Shown here: in pieces, positions 15,913 to 24,599 of the stretch
How the letters are laid out: each line of letters starts with the position of its first letter
How positions within the stretch are numbered: the first letter of the stretch is position 1
Assembly (NCBI GenBank): GCA_035620975.1
Contig: DASPFV010000264.1
Coordinates: 1-64,000 of the forward strand
Direction: 5' to 3'
Source of the DNA: DASPFV01 sp035620975
GTDB lineage: Bacteria > Acidobacteriota > Vicinamibacteria > Vicinamibacterales > 2-12-FULL-66-21
DNA length: 64,000 bases
Translations under genes and position numbers: made by a program
Notes under the pieces: model-generated
Seen by the model: only the letters and a program-made list of their open reading frames with translations
The model's database searches: none
Told to the model about the DNA's origin: nothing

Positions 15913-17031
15913 GTGAACGAAACCGCCGAGAAGAGCGACCGCCTGCAGCGCCTGGCTGCCGCCGAGTCCGTCAGCGGGATCCTGCTGACGCTCCAGCCGA
16001 ATTTCGCCTGGCTGACCGGCGGGCGCACCAACCGCATCGATGGCTCGCGCGAGGCCGGCGCCGGCGCGCTGCTGATCACTGTCGACGGACGGCGGTTCGC
16101 GATCGCCAGCCGGATCGAGAGACCGCGTCTGACGCAGGAAGCGCTGGACGGACTCGAGTTCGAGATCGTCGAGTACCCGTGGACGGAGGAACGGGCGGAT
16201 CCCGGGCTCGTCTACCGCCTTGCCGCGAAGGCGGCGGGGGGGCGCATCGGTACCGACGGCGTGTCGGCCGACGCGCTCCCACTGGACGGCCGGATCACCC
16301 GCCTCCGGACGCCGCTGCTCGCACCCGAGATCGAACGCTATCGCGAGCTCGGCCGTGACGTCGGTCGCATTCTCGGCGAAACAGCCCGTGCGACCACGCC
16401 TGGCGCGACCGAGGAGGCGATCGCCGGTTCCCTGGGCGCCGCGCTGATGCGCGCGGGCATCCGGCCCGTCGTCCTGCTGAGCGCCGCGGACGACCGGATC
16501 TCCCGGTTCCGGCACCCGGTGCCGACGCCGCTGCCGTGGCGCCATCGGTTGCTGCTCGCCACGTGCGCGGAACGCCACGGGCTGGTGGTGGCGGCGTCGC
16601 GGCTCGTGACCGCCGCTGCGCCTGACGCGGATCTGATCCGCCGGACCGAGGCGGCCGCGCGCGTGTGCGGCGCGCTCCTGGAAGCGACCAGGGCCGGCGC
16701 GACCGGCGCGGCCCTCTTCGAGGCGGCCGCGGACGCGTACAGCACATGCGGATATCCCGGAGAAGAACAGTTGCACCACCAGGGCGGCGCGATCGGATAC
16801 CGCGCCCGCGACTGGGTGGCGCACCCGCGGTCGGACGAGATCGTCACCCCGGCGCAGGCGTTCGCGTGGAATCCGACCGTGACGGGAACGAAGATCGAGG
16901 AGACCGTCCTGCTCCACACGGACGGCCGGTACGAGACCGTCACCACGACGGAGGGATGGCCGGCAATCCGCGTCCGAGTCCGGGATTGCACTGTGGGCCT
17001 GCCCGGCATTCTGTCGGGCGCAGGCAGGTAA
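15913..17031 (+). CDS. M24 (aminopeptidase P/creatinase) fold protein without evident metal site
   Basis: The 372-residue protein has an N-terminal creatinase-like domain (VSGILLTLQPNFAWLTGG) and a C-terminal pita-bread domain (SRFRHPVPTPLPWRHRLLLA, then HHQGGAIGYRARDW and a late EET). In canonical M24 enzymes five ligands (Asp, Asp, His, Glu, Glu) bind two metals. Here the strand that should hold both Asp reads TCAERHGLVVAASRLV, so at least those ligands are missing. Related proteins with RHP(I/V)PT occur as a sub-branch of the family. A dipeptidase role is therefore doubtful. GTG 15913 was chosen by domain position. It precedes iolB by 58 bp. Confidence 0.75.
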   Translation: MNETAEKSDRLQRLAAAESVSGILLTLQPNFAWLTGGRTNRIDGSREAGAGALLITVDGRRFAIASRIERPRLTQEALDGLEFEIVEYPWTEERADPGLVYRLAAKAAGGRIGTDGVSADALPLDGRITRLRTPLLAPEIERYRELGRDVGRILGETARATTPGATEEAIAGSLGAALMRAGIRPVVLLSAADDRISRFRHPVPTPLPWRHRLLLATCAERHGLVVAASRLVTAAAPDADLIRRTEAAARVCGALLEATRAGATGAALFEAAADAYSTCGYPGEEQLHHQGGAIGYRARDWVAHPRSDEIVTPAQAFAWNPTVTGTKIEETVLLHTDGRYETVTTTEGWPAIRVRVRDCTVGLPGILSGAGR

Positions 17032-17089
17032 CCGTGCCGACTTGCGCGCGCACGGCGTTCGGAGTACGAATCGATCCGAGTCGACCAAC

Positions 17090-17881
17090 ATGCTGAACGA
17101 AACCCTCTTCAGACAGCCGCGGCAAAGCGGCATCCAGGTCCTGCAGCAGCGCGGCCGCGCCGGCGCGCGCGAGCTGACGACGCGGCGGCTGACGCTCGAG
17201 GCGGGCGGCACAGCCGATTTCGGATCCTCCGACGAGGAGACGGTCCTCGTCCTTCAACACGGCCGCGGCGCGCTGACCGCCGGCGGATCGCAGTGGACCG
17301 TCAGCCGCGACAGCGTCTTCACGGAACGGGCCACCGCGCTCTATCTGCCGGCCGGCGTGCCGCTCCACGTCGCGGCGCAGACGGCGTTCGAAGCCGTGCT
17401 CTTCTCGACCCCGGCGCCGAAAGGGGGATCCCCCGTGCTCGCGACGCCTGACGAGGTGCGCGTGAACGCCCGCGGGCGTGGCAACTACGCCCGCGAGGTG
17501 CACGACATCTTCGTGACCGACCCGCACGTCAGGCGCCTCATGGTCGGCGAGACGTTCAACCCTCCGGGCCACTGGAGCAGCTTCCCGCCCCACAAACACG
17601 ACGGCCGCGATGGCGAGCCGACGCTGGAAGAGGTGTACTACTTCCGCGTCGATCCGCCGCAGGGGTTCGGACAGCAGATGCTGTACACGGCCGACGGCGA
17701 AACGGTTACCCACGCGGTCCGCGACGGCGACGCCGTGCTGCTGCCGTATGGCTACCACCCCGTGTCGTCGCCGCCCGGCTATCGCCTCTACTACCTCTGG
17801 GGCATGGCCGGCGAGCAGCGCAAGCTCGCGCTGCACGAAGATCCCTCGCACACGTGGATTCACGACGCGGCCCAGGCCTGA
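17090..17881 (+). CDS. iolB: IolB, 5-deoxy-glucuronate isomerase (KduI/IolB family)
   Basis: The 263-residue bicupin aligns well with Bacillus IolB: GHWSSFPPHKHD (160-171), LEEVYYFRVDPPQGF, GYHPVSSPPGYRLYYL and the C-terminal DPSHTWI. Likely metal ligands are His168, His170, Glu180 or Glu181, and His223. IolB isomerises 5-deoxyglucuronate in inositol catabolism; the same superfamily includes KduI, which isomerises 5-keto-4-deoxyuronate. No other iol gene is present here, while GH88, eda and kdgK flank it, so a KduI-like role is possible. It is 54 bp upstream of eda on the same strand. Confidence 0.88.
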   Translation: MLNETLFRQPRQSGIQVLQQRGRAGARELTTRRLTLEAGGTADFGSSDEETVLVLQHGRGALTAGGSQWTVSRDSVFTERATALYLPAGVPLHVAAQTAFEAVLFSTPAPKGGSPVLATPDEVRVNARGRGNYAREVHDIFVTDPHVRRLMVGETFNPPGHWSSFPPHKHDGRDGEPTLEEVYYFRVDPPQGFGQQMLYTADGETVTHAVRDGDAVLLPYGYHPVSSPPGYRLYYLWGMAGEQRKLALHEDPSHTWIHDAAQA

Positions 17882-17935
17882 AATCAGGGAACGCGCCGGG
17901 ACCCCAGGCCGGGGGCGTGTGGAACGGAATCGAAC

Positions 17936-18592
17936 ATGAAAGCGAGCCGATCGGAGATCACGGAAGCCGTCGAGCGGGCCGGCATCGTGGCCGTCATCCG
18001 CATGAAGGAACCCGGGCGGGTGCGCGCGGTCGTCGACGCGATCGCCGAGGGGGGCGTGCGCGTGCTCGAGGTCACGATGACGGTGCCGAATGCGGTCGAG
18101 CTCATAGCCAGCCTCGCGCCGACCATGCCCCCCGGGTTCTACTTCGGGGCGGGCACCGTCGTCGACGCCGGAACGGTCGCACGCGTCGTCGATGCGGGCG
18201 CGCAGTTCGTCGTATCGCCGGTCTTCCGGCGCGAGGTCATCTCGGCAGGCCACGCCCGCGGAGTCCCGGTCATGCCAGGCTGCTTCAGCCCCACCGAGAT
18301 CCTGGACGCCTGGGATGCCGGCGCCGACATCGTCAAGGTCTTTCCGGCGACGACGCTCGGCCCGGGATTCTTCAAGGACCTGCGCGGACCGCTGCCGCAT
18401 GTGAAGGTCATGCCCACCGGCGGCGTGACCGTCGACAACGCCGGTGACTGGATTCGCGCCGGCGCGATTGCCGTCGGCGTCGGCTCGGCCCTGCTGGACA
18501 CGACGGCGATCGCGGAGGGGCGCTACGGCGTGCTGCGGGCCAACGCGGAGCGGATCGTGGCCAACGTGAAGGCAGCCCGGGAGAACCGGTGA
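17936..18592 (+). CDS. eda: KDPG/KHG aldolase
   Basis: The 218-residue class I aldolase has VLEVTM with catalytic Glu45, GAGTV (71-75), VSPVF, MPGCFSPTE and DIVKVFPA with Schiff-base Lys134, then PTGGV. It cleaves 2-keto-3-deoxy-6-phosphogluconate to pyruvate and glyceraldehyde-3-phosphate. Its stop overlaps the start of kdgK (TGATG), so the kinase making its substrate is translationally coupled. Length and motifs are normal. ATG 17936 follows GGAAT at moderate spacing. Confidence 0.95.
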   Translation: MKASRSEITEAVERAGIVAVIRMKEPGRVRAVVDAIAEGGVRVLEVTMTVPNAVELIASLAPTMPPGFYFGAGTVVDAGTVARVVDAGAQFVVSPVFRREVISAGHARGVPVMPGCFSPTEILDAWDAGADIVKVFPATTLGPGFFKDLRGPLPHVKVMPTGGVTVDNAGDWIRAGAIAVGVGSALLDTTAIAEGRYGVLRANAERIVANVKAARENR

Positions 18593-19620
18593 TGGCCAGG
18601 GTGGTGACGTTCGGCGAGATCATGCTGCGACTGAGCCCGCCGGGGTTCGAGCGGTTCCTGCAGACACCAGCCTTCGTGGCGACGTTTGGCGGCGGCGAGG
18701 CCAACGTCGCGGTCAGCCTCGCGCAGTTCGGGCTGGAGAGCGTCTACGTGACGCGGCTGCCGAAGCACGCGATTGGAGAGGCGGCCGTGCGGGCGCTGCG
18801 GACCGAAGGGGTGCTCACCGACGCGATCCTGCGTGGAGGCGACCGCATCGGCATCTACTACGCGGAGGCCGGCGCGAGCCAACGGCCGTCGGCGGTCATC
18901 TACGACCGCGCGCGATCCGCGATTGCCGAGATGCCACCGGACGCCGTGGACTGGGACGCGGTCATGAAGGGCGCCGCCTGGTTTCACACGACCGGAATCA
19001 CGCCCGCGCTCGGCGCTCGCGCGTCCGAAGCCACCCGCCTCGCGCTCACGGCCGCGCGGGCGGCAGGGGCGCGCGTCAGCGTGGATCTGAACTACCGGAA
19101 GAAACTCTGGACCGAGGCACAGGCGCAGCAGGTCATGGGGCCGCTGATGCGGCACGTGGACCTGGTCATCGCCAACGAGGAGGACCTGCAGTCGGTGCTC
19201 GGCGTCCACGTGCCAGGCACTGACGTGACGAGCGGCCAGCTGGACGTCGCGGGCTTTCAGCAGGCTGCCGCGCAGGTGACGCGCGACTTCGGGCCGCCGA
19301 TGGTGGCGATCACGCTGCGCGAGAGCCTCTCGGCCAGCGACAACGGCTGGAGCGCCGTGCTCTGGGAATCGTCCACGGGAACCCTGCATCGCAGCCAGCG
19401 GTACGACGTGAGGCTGGTGGACCGGATCGGCGGCGGCGACAGCTTCGCCGGCGGCCTCATTTACGGCCTGCTGGCCGGGCGGGCACCCGCGGACGCCCTG
19501 CGGTTCGCCGTGGCTGCAAGCGCCCTGAAGCAGTCGATCCCGGGCGACTTCAACCGGGTGACGGTGGACGAGGTAGACAGGCTGGCTGCCGGCGACGCGT
19601 CGGGGCGGGTGCAGCGCTAG
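18592..19620 (+). CDS. kdgK: 2-keto-3-deoxygluconate kinase (PfkB family)
   Basis: The 342-residue ribokinase-fold enzyme opens TFGEIMLRLSPPG with GGGEANVAVSLAQFG (33-47). It has VDLNYRKKLW (164-173), typical of KDG kinases, and the anion-hole/catalytic motif RIGGGDSFAGG with Asp283. It phosphorylates 2-keto-3-deoxygluconate to KDPG, the substrate of the overlapping eda gene. GTG 18589 is an alternative start one codon earlier. This pair is the convergence point for the uronate, altronate and mannonate routes in the window. Confidence 0.92.
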   Translation: MARVVTFGEIMLRLSPPGFERFLQTPAFVATFGGGEANVAVSLAQFGLESVYVTRLPKHAIGEAAVRALRTEGVLTDAILRGGDRIGIYYAEAGASQRPSAVIYDRARSAIAEMPPDAVDWDAVMKGAAWFHTTGITPALGARASEATRLALTAARAAGARVSVDLNYRKKLWTEAQAQQVMGPLMRHVDLVIANEEDLQSVLGVHVPGTDVTSGQLDVAGFQQAAAQVTRDFGPPMVAITLRESLSASDNGWSAVLWESSTGTLHRSQRYDVRLVDRIGGGDSFAGGLIYGLLAGRAPADALRFAVAASALKQSIPGDFNRVTVDEVDRLAAGDASGRVQR

Positions 19621-19753
19621 TCCTGACGATTGTCACGCCCGTTTCCTGACCTCCCGCACTACTCCCCGCCTCCGGTACAGCGCATCATCACGTTCGGCCC
19701 GGAACGACGGGGGCCAGCAACCCCCGCGCCGCCGAGCGATGAAGGGAGTGCGC

Positions 19754-20668
19754 ATGATTGCCGAGCTTCACGCCGTGACGAAGCGCTATGGAGACCTCAC
19801 CGCGCTTCGCGACGTCTCGCTCGCGCTGGAGGCCGGTCAGGTCACCAGCGTGCTGGGCCCCAACGGGGCAGGCAAAACCACGGCGGTGAAGCTGCTGATC
19901 GGGCTCACCCGACCGACCCGCGGCACCGCGCGGCTCTTTCAGACCGAGCCCCGCTCGGTGGCCGCGCGCCGGCGGACGGGCGTGATGCTGCAGATTTCCA
20001 AGGTGCCCGAGACCCTGACGGTCCGGGAGCACATCGCGTCGTTCCGCAGCCACTATCCCGCCCCTCTGTCGATCGACGACACGCTGAGCCGGACCGGACT
20101 CGCCGCGGTGGCTGACCGGCGCTTCGGGCATCTCTCGGGCGGGCAGCGGCAACGCGTCCTGTTCGCGCTCGCCATCTGTGGCAACCCGGACCTCCTCTTC
20201 CTCGACGAGCCGACGGTGGGGCTCGACGTCGAGTCGCGGCGGGCGTTCTGGCAGGAAATCCGGCGGCTCGCCAGCGAAGGACGCTCCGTCGTCCTGACGA
20301 CGCACTACCTCGAGGAGGCGGACGCCGTCTCGGATCGCATTGTCCTGCTCGACCGGGGCATGGTGACGGCCGACGACACGCCTCACGCGATCAAGGCGCG
20401 CGTCGCGTCGCGCCGCATCAGGTGCGTGACGAGGATCGATCCGCACGTCCTCGGCCAATGGGAGGACGTGAGCTCCGTTCGCCTCGACGGTGCGGCTGTC
20501 GAGATTCTGACCCGCGATGCGGAGCGCGTCATCCGCGAGATGTTCGCCCGCGACGACCGGCTGTCGGCGCTCGAGGTGACGGGCGCGAATCTCGAGGACG
20601 CCTGTCTCGCCCTGACCGCACAGCGCAACGGCGGTGCCCCGAGTGCTTCCACAGGAGTTGTTCCATGA
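19754..20668 (+). CDS. ABC transporter ATP-binding protein (ABC-2 type)
   Basis: The 304-residue ATPase has Walker A GPNGAGKT (35-42), signature LSGGQ (127-131), Walker B LLFLDE (147-152) and the switch His in TTHYLEEAD. The C-terminal ~90 residues form the accessory domain seen in drug/lipid exporters such as NatA and DrrA. It couples to the permease gene, which it overlaps (ATGA). ATG 19754 is preferred over 19739 because AAGGGAG lies at good spacing. Neither its position nor the downstream DesKR-like pair identifies the exported molecule. Confidence 0.92.
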   Translation: MIAELHAVTKRYGDLTALRDVSLALEAGQVTSVLGPNGAGKTTAVKLLIGLTRPTRGTARLFQTEPRSVAARRRTGVMLQISKVPETLTVREHIASFRSHYPAPLSIDDTLSRTGLAAVADRRFGHLSGGQRQRVLFALAICGNPDLLFLDEPTVGLDVESRRAFWQEIRRLASEGRSVVLTTHYLEEADAVSDRIVLLDRGMVTADDTPHAIKARVASRRIRCVTRIDPHVLGQWEDVSSVRLDGAAVEILTRDAERVIREMFARDDRLSALEVTGANLEDACLALTAQRNGGAPSASTGVVP

Positions 20669-21504
20669 CCAGGCACGTGCTCGAGCTCGACGCCACCCGG
20701 GCGGAGGGAGCGCTGCCGCACCGGGAGGGACACAACGGCCATCCCTCACCCATGTCGCTCGCCGTCCGCGCCTGCGTTCTCGAGGCGAAGTACGAGCTGC
20801 TGAAAGCCTTGCGCATGCCGGCATTCGCCATCCCCGCGATCGTGTTCCCGGCCATGTTCTACGTGCTCTTCGGTGTCGCCTTCGGATCGCGCGGTGTCGC
20901 GGGCCTGACGATGCCCACGTACCTCCTTGCCACCTATGGGGCATTTGGCGTCATCGGCGCTTCGCTGTTTGCGTTCGGCGTGGGCGTCGCCGTCGAGCGC
21001 GGCCACGGCTGGCTCACGCTGAAGCGCGCGACGCCGATGCCGCCCGCCTCGTTCCTGCTGGCGAAGCTGGCGATGTGCGCGCTGTTCAGCGTGGCGATCG
21101 TCGCGCTGCTCGCCACGCTCGGCGTCACCCTCGGAGGCGTGCGGCTGGCTGCCCCGACCTGGACGCTGCTCATGTGCACGCTGGTCGCCGGTGCCGTCCC
21201 GTTCTGCGCCCTGGGCCTCGCCCTCGGCCTTCTGGTCGCACCGAGCGCCGCCGCGCCCATCGCCAACCTGGTCTACCTGCCGATGGCGTTCGCGTCGGGG
21301 CTGTGGATTCCTCTGGAGGCACTCCCGGCCGTCGTTCGCAGCATCGCGCCCTGGCTGCCCGCATACCACCTGGCGCAGCTGGCGCTGAAAACCATCGGCG
21401 GGGGCGCCGACGCGCCCGTCTGGTCGCACGTGGCCGCCCTGCTCGGCTTTGCGCTTGCCGGCCTGGGCGTCGCGCTCTACGCCTACCGGCGTCAGGAGGA
21501 GTAG
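20665..21504 (+). CDS. ABC-2 type transporter permease
   Basis: The 279-residue membrane protein has about six transmembrane helices, with the ABC-2 pattern VYLPMAFASGLWIPLEALP near the penultimate helix and WLPAYHLAQLAL following. The N-terminal ~30 residues are cytoplasmic. It forms an exporter with the overlapping ATPase. The ATG has ACAGGAG in front. The gene is followed by a GGTTCAG-type repeat and the amidohydrolase. Confidence 0.9.
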   Translation: MTRHVLELDATRAEGALPHREGHNGHPSPMSLAVRACVLEAKYELLKALRMPAFAIPAIVFPAMFYVLFGVAFGSRGVAGLTMPTYLLATYGAFGVIGASLFAFGVGVAVERGHGWLTLKRATPMPPASFLLAKLAMCALFSVAIVALLATLGVTLGGVRLAAPTWTLLMCTLVAGAVPFCALGLALGLLVAPSAAAPIANLVYLPMAFASGLWIPLEALPAVVRSIAPWLPAYHLAQLALKTIGGGADAPVWSHVAALLGFALAGLGVALYAYRRQEE

Positions 21505-21506
21505 CT

Positions 21507-21546
21507 GGTTCAGGGTTCAGGGTCAGGATTCAAGGGTCAGGGTTCT
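21507..21546 (+). repeat. GGTTCAG-type heptamer repeat
   Basis: Degenerate tandem units of GGTTCAG/GGATTCAAG type lie between the permease stop and the amidohydrolase ATG at 21564. This is one of eight such tracts in the window. Confidence 0.8.
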
Positions 21547-21563
21547 GTTTGAGAGGACGGGAA

Positions 21564-23384
21564 ATGACGAAGTCGACTACCGCGCTGATCGCCGCGGGCG
21601 TGGCGCTCGTGGGGCTGGGCGTTGCCGGGAGTACGCGGATCCCGGGGGGACAATCTGCGACGCCGGCGGCCGCAGACATCGCGTTCCGGAACGTGCGTGT
21701 GTTCGATGGCGAACGCGTGATTCCGGACACGACGGTCCTCGTCCGGAACGGACGAATCGCGAGTGTCGGAGAGACGGCACCGGACCGAACCGAGGTGATC
21801 GACGGATCCGGGCGCACGCTGCTGCCGGGGCTCATCGACGCGCACACGCATGCCTTCGGCGACGCGCTCGAGCGGGCGCTGCTGTTCGGCGTGACGACCG
21901 AGCTCGACATGTTCACGGACCACCGGTTTGCGGCGGCCATGCGCGCCGCGCAGCAACAGGCCGGCGGTGCGCCCGGACGCGCGGATCTCTTCTCGGCTGG
22001 AACGCTCGTCACCGTGCCGAAGGGACACGGGACAGAGTACGGCCTGGCCATTCCCACGCTGGGCTCCGCGTCCGAGGCGGCGGCCTTCGTCGACGCCCGA
22101 CTGGCCGAAGGATCCGACTACGTCAAGATCGTTTACGACAACGGGCGCACCTATGGATTGCAGTTGGCGAGCCTGGATCCGGAGATGCTGCGCGCTGCCA
22201 TTGCCGCCACGCGGGCCCGCGGAAAGCTGGCGCTGGTGCACCCCGGCTCGCGCCGGGACGCCGTCGAGGCGATCGAGGCGGGCGCCAGCGGCCTCGTCCA
22301 CGTGTTCGCCGACGCTCCGCCGGAACCGGGTTGGGCGGATGGGGTGCGGCGGGCCGGCGCGTTCGTGACGCCGACGCTGTCGGTCATCGAGAGCACGACG
22401 GGGGTACCCAGCGGCAGCGGGCTCGTCGAAGACGCCCGCCTCGCCCCGTATCTCACCGCACGGGAACGAGCGGCACTCACGGCCAGCTTCCCGCGGAACA
22501 GCACCAACATCCGGACGCTCGCGCACGCCCTGGCGGCTACGAAGCTCCTCCACGAGGCAGGCGTGCCCGTTCTCGCGGGCACCGACGCGCCGAACCCCGG
22601 CACCGCGCATGGCGCCAGCATCCACCGCGAGCTCGCGCTGCTGGTCGAGGCAGGACTCCCGGCGGTCGCAGCGCTCGCCTCGGCCACGTCCGTTCCCGCC
22701 CGCGTGTTCAATCTCGCCGACCGCGGCCGGATCGCCGCCGGCCTTCGCGCCGACCTCGTGCTCGTGCAGGGAGACCCGACGACCGACATCATCGCAACGC
22801 GCGACATCGTGGGCGTGTGGAAGCTCGGGCAGCGCGTGAACCGACGGACGGCGCCGGCGGCCACGAGCACGGACGCCGAGGCCGTCGCGACCGGCACTAT
22901 CAGCACGTTCGACTCCGGCGAGACGGCGGCGAGCTTCGGTTCGGGATGGCAGACGTCCACCGACAGCCTCATGGGCGGCACGTCCACGGCCTCGATGCGC
23001 GTCATCGAGGGCGGGGCCGTCGGAACGTCCCACGCGCTCGAGCTTACAGGGACGCTCGTGCCCGGAGCGGCCGCGGCGTGGGCCGGCGCGATGTTCTTCC
23101 CGGGTCCGGCGCCCATGGCGCCCGCCAACCTGTCGAAGTTCAGCGAGCTCGCGTTCTGGGCCCGGGGCGACGGAGGCGAACATCATGTCATGGCCTTCGC
23201 GGCCCGCCTGGGCAATATGCCGGCCGTCCGCCGGTTCACGCCCGGGCCCGAATGGCAGGAGTTCGTGTTCCCGTTCGATTCGTTCCAGGGCATCGACGGC
23301 TCAGACCTTCGCGCAATCCTGTTCTCGGCGGGAACGCGACCCGGCCCGTTCCGGTTCGAAATCGACGAGGTGCGATTGCGGTGA
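21564..23384 (+). CDS. Secreted amidohydrolase fused to a C-terminal CIA30-like domain
   Basis: The 606-residue protein starts with a hydrophobic export signal (about residues 5-24). The amidohydrolase barrel has the metal motif HTH (94-96, in GLIDAHTHAFGD), ALVHPGSR, LVHVFAD and LAGTDAPNPG. From about residue 440 a second domain (FGSGWQTSTDSLMGG ... SELAFWARGDG ... FPFDSFQGIDG ... FRFEIDEVRLR) resembles the CIA30/NADH-ubiquinone-oxidoreductase assembly factor beta-sandwich, which may act as a carbohydrate-binding-like module. It is probably a periplasmic hydrolase of a cyclic amide or ester; the substrate is unknown. It sits between an ABC-2 exporter and a DesKR-like pair. Confidence 0.85.
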   Translation: MTKSTTALIAAGVALVGLGVAGSTRIPGGQSATPAAADIAFRNVRVFDGERVIPDTTVLVRNGRIASVGETAPDRTEVIDGSGRTLLPGLIDAHTHAFGDALERALLFGVTTELDMFTDHRFAAAMRAAQQQAGGAPGRADLFSAGTLVTVPKGHGTEYGLAIPTLGSASEAAAFVDARLAEGSDYVKIVYDNGRTYGLQLASLDPEMLRAAIAATRARGKLALVHPGSRRDAVEAIEAGASGLVHVFADAPPEPGWADGVRRAGAFVTPTLSVIESTTGVPSGSGLVEDARLAPYLTARERAALTASFPRNSTNIRTLAHALAATKLLHEAGVPVLAGTDAPNPGTAHGASIHRELALLVEAGLPAVAALASATSVPARVFNLADRGRIAAGLRADLVLVQGDPTTDIIATRDIVGVWKLGQRVNRRTAPAATSTDAEAVATGTISTFDSGETAASFGSGWQTSTDSLMGGTSTASMRVIEGGAVGTSHALELTGTLVPGAAAAWAGAMFFPGPAPMAPANLSKFSELAFWARGDGGEHHVMAFAARLGNMPAVRRFTPGPEWQEFVFPFDSFQGIDGSDLRAILFSAGTRPGPFRFEIDEVRLR

Positions 23385-23498
23385 GACAGGGTCCCGGGGA
23401 ATCCGGCTCCCAGCACCCGCGCGGTCCGGAATCCCGGCGAGAACGGACGTGATTCGAGGGCCCGATCCCACTACCATGCACGGGAACGGCTGAGCACC

Positions 23499-24599
23499 AT
23501 GCGCCTGCGCCTCCTGCCAGCCTCGCTGCCGCTCGGGTGGACCCCGTATGCCTGGCTGGCGTACCTGTCGTTCTTCGTGGTCTGGGCCGCCGTCGTCAAC
23601 TCGCCGCGGGACTGGCTGATCGACGGGCCGGCGCTCGTCGTGTTCCTCGTGCTCTATTTCAGGGGCTTCTGGGTGAGCGGAAGGCGGCTCGTCCGGATTT
23701 CGTTCGGCATCCTCGCGCTCGGACTCCTTCTGGCTCCCAGGAACCCCGGCGCCAGCTCGTTCGTGATTTACGCTGCCGCGTTCCTGGGGGAGGCGGCGCC
23801 ACCGCGCATCGCGTTCCGCTGGCTGGCCGTGATTGTCGCGATCGTGGCGCTCGAATCGTGGCTGCTGGCGCTGCACCCCGTCTTCTGGATCCCGGCCGTC
23901 GCCCTCTCGCTGCTCGTCGGCGGTACGAACGTGCACTTCGCCGAGATGCGCCGCAAGGACCGCGCGCTCATCAAGGCGCACGAAGAGGCCGAGCACCTCG
24001 CGGCCATCGCCGAACGCGAGCGCATCGCGCGGGACCTGCACGATCTGCTGGGGCACACGCTCTCGGTCATCGTCCTCAAATCCGAGCTCGCGGCGAAGAT
24101 CGCCGATCGCGATCCCGTCCGCGCGACTGCCGAGATTCGCGACGTAGAGCGCATCTCGCGCAGCGCGCTCGCGGAAGTGCGTCGGGCCATCCACGGCTAC
24201 CGCGGAGAGCGGCTCGCGGACGAGATGACTGCGGCCCGGCGCGCGCTCGAAGCCGCCGGCGTGTCGCTCGAGGAGGAGCTCGGGAGCGTGGCCCTGGGCG
24301 TCGACGAGGAGCGCGCGCTCGCTCTGGGCCTGCGGGAAGCCTGCACCAACGTCGTCCGTCACGCGCGTGCCACGCGCTGCCGGGTCACGCTGACGCAGGC
24401 CGCTGGAGTGGTCCGGCTGACCATCCACGACGACGGCGTGGGCGGCGTCCTGGAGGAGGGCGCGGGGCTTGCCGGGATGAGGGGACGTCTCACCGCGGTC
24501 GGTGGTCGCGTGCTCCGCGACGGCAGCAACGGCACCCGACTGATGCTGGAGGTCCCTGCGCGCGCGCAGACTGCATCCGGAGCGCTGGCTGCATCGTGA
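23499..24599 (+). CDS. Sensor histidine kinase, DesK/NarX-like (HisKA_3)
   Basis: The 366-residue protein has about five or six membrane helices in residues 15-145, a short coiled linker (KAHEEAEHLAAIAERERIA), the H-box RDLHDLLGH with phosphoacceptor His181, and a HATPase domain with EACTNVVRHARAT (N-box) and DDGVGG and GLAGMRGR (G-boxes). There is no extracytoplasmic sensor domain, so it may sense membrane state, as DesK does. Its stop overlaps the response-regulator GTG (GTGA). Confidence 0.92.
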   Translation: MRLRLLPASLPLGWTPYAWLAYLSFFVVWAAVVNSPRDWLIDGPALVVFLVLYFRGFWVSGRRLVRISFGILALGLLLAPRNPGASSFVIYAAAFLGEAAPPRIAFRWLAVIVAIVALESWLLALHPVFWIPAVALSLLVGGTNVHFAEMRRKDRALIKAHEEAEHLAAIAERERIARDLHDLLGHTLSVIVLKSELAAKIADRDPVRATAEIRDVERISRSALAEVRRAIHGYRGERLADEMTAARRALEAAGVSLEEELGSVALGVDEERALALGLREACTNVVRHARATRCRVTLTQAAGVVRLTIHDDGVGGVLEEGAGLAGMRGRLTAVGGRVLRDGSNGTRLMLEVPARAQTASGALAAS

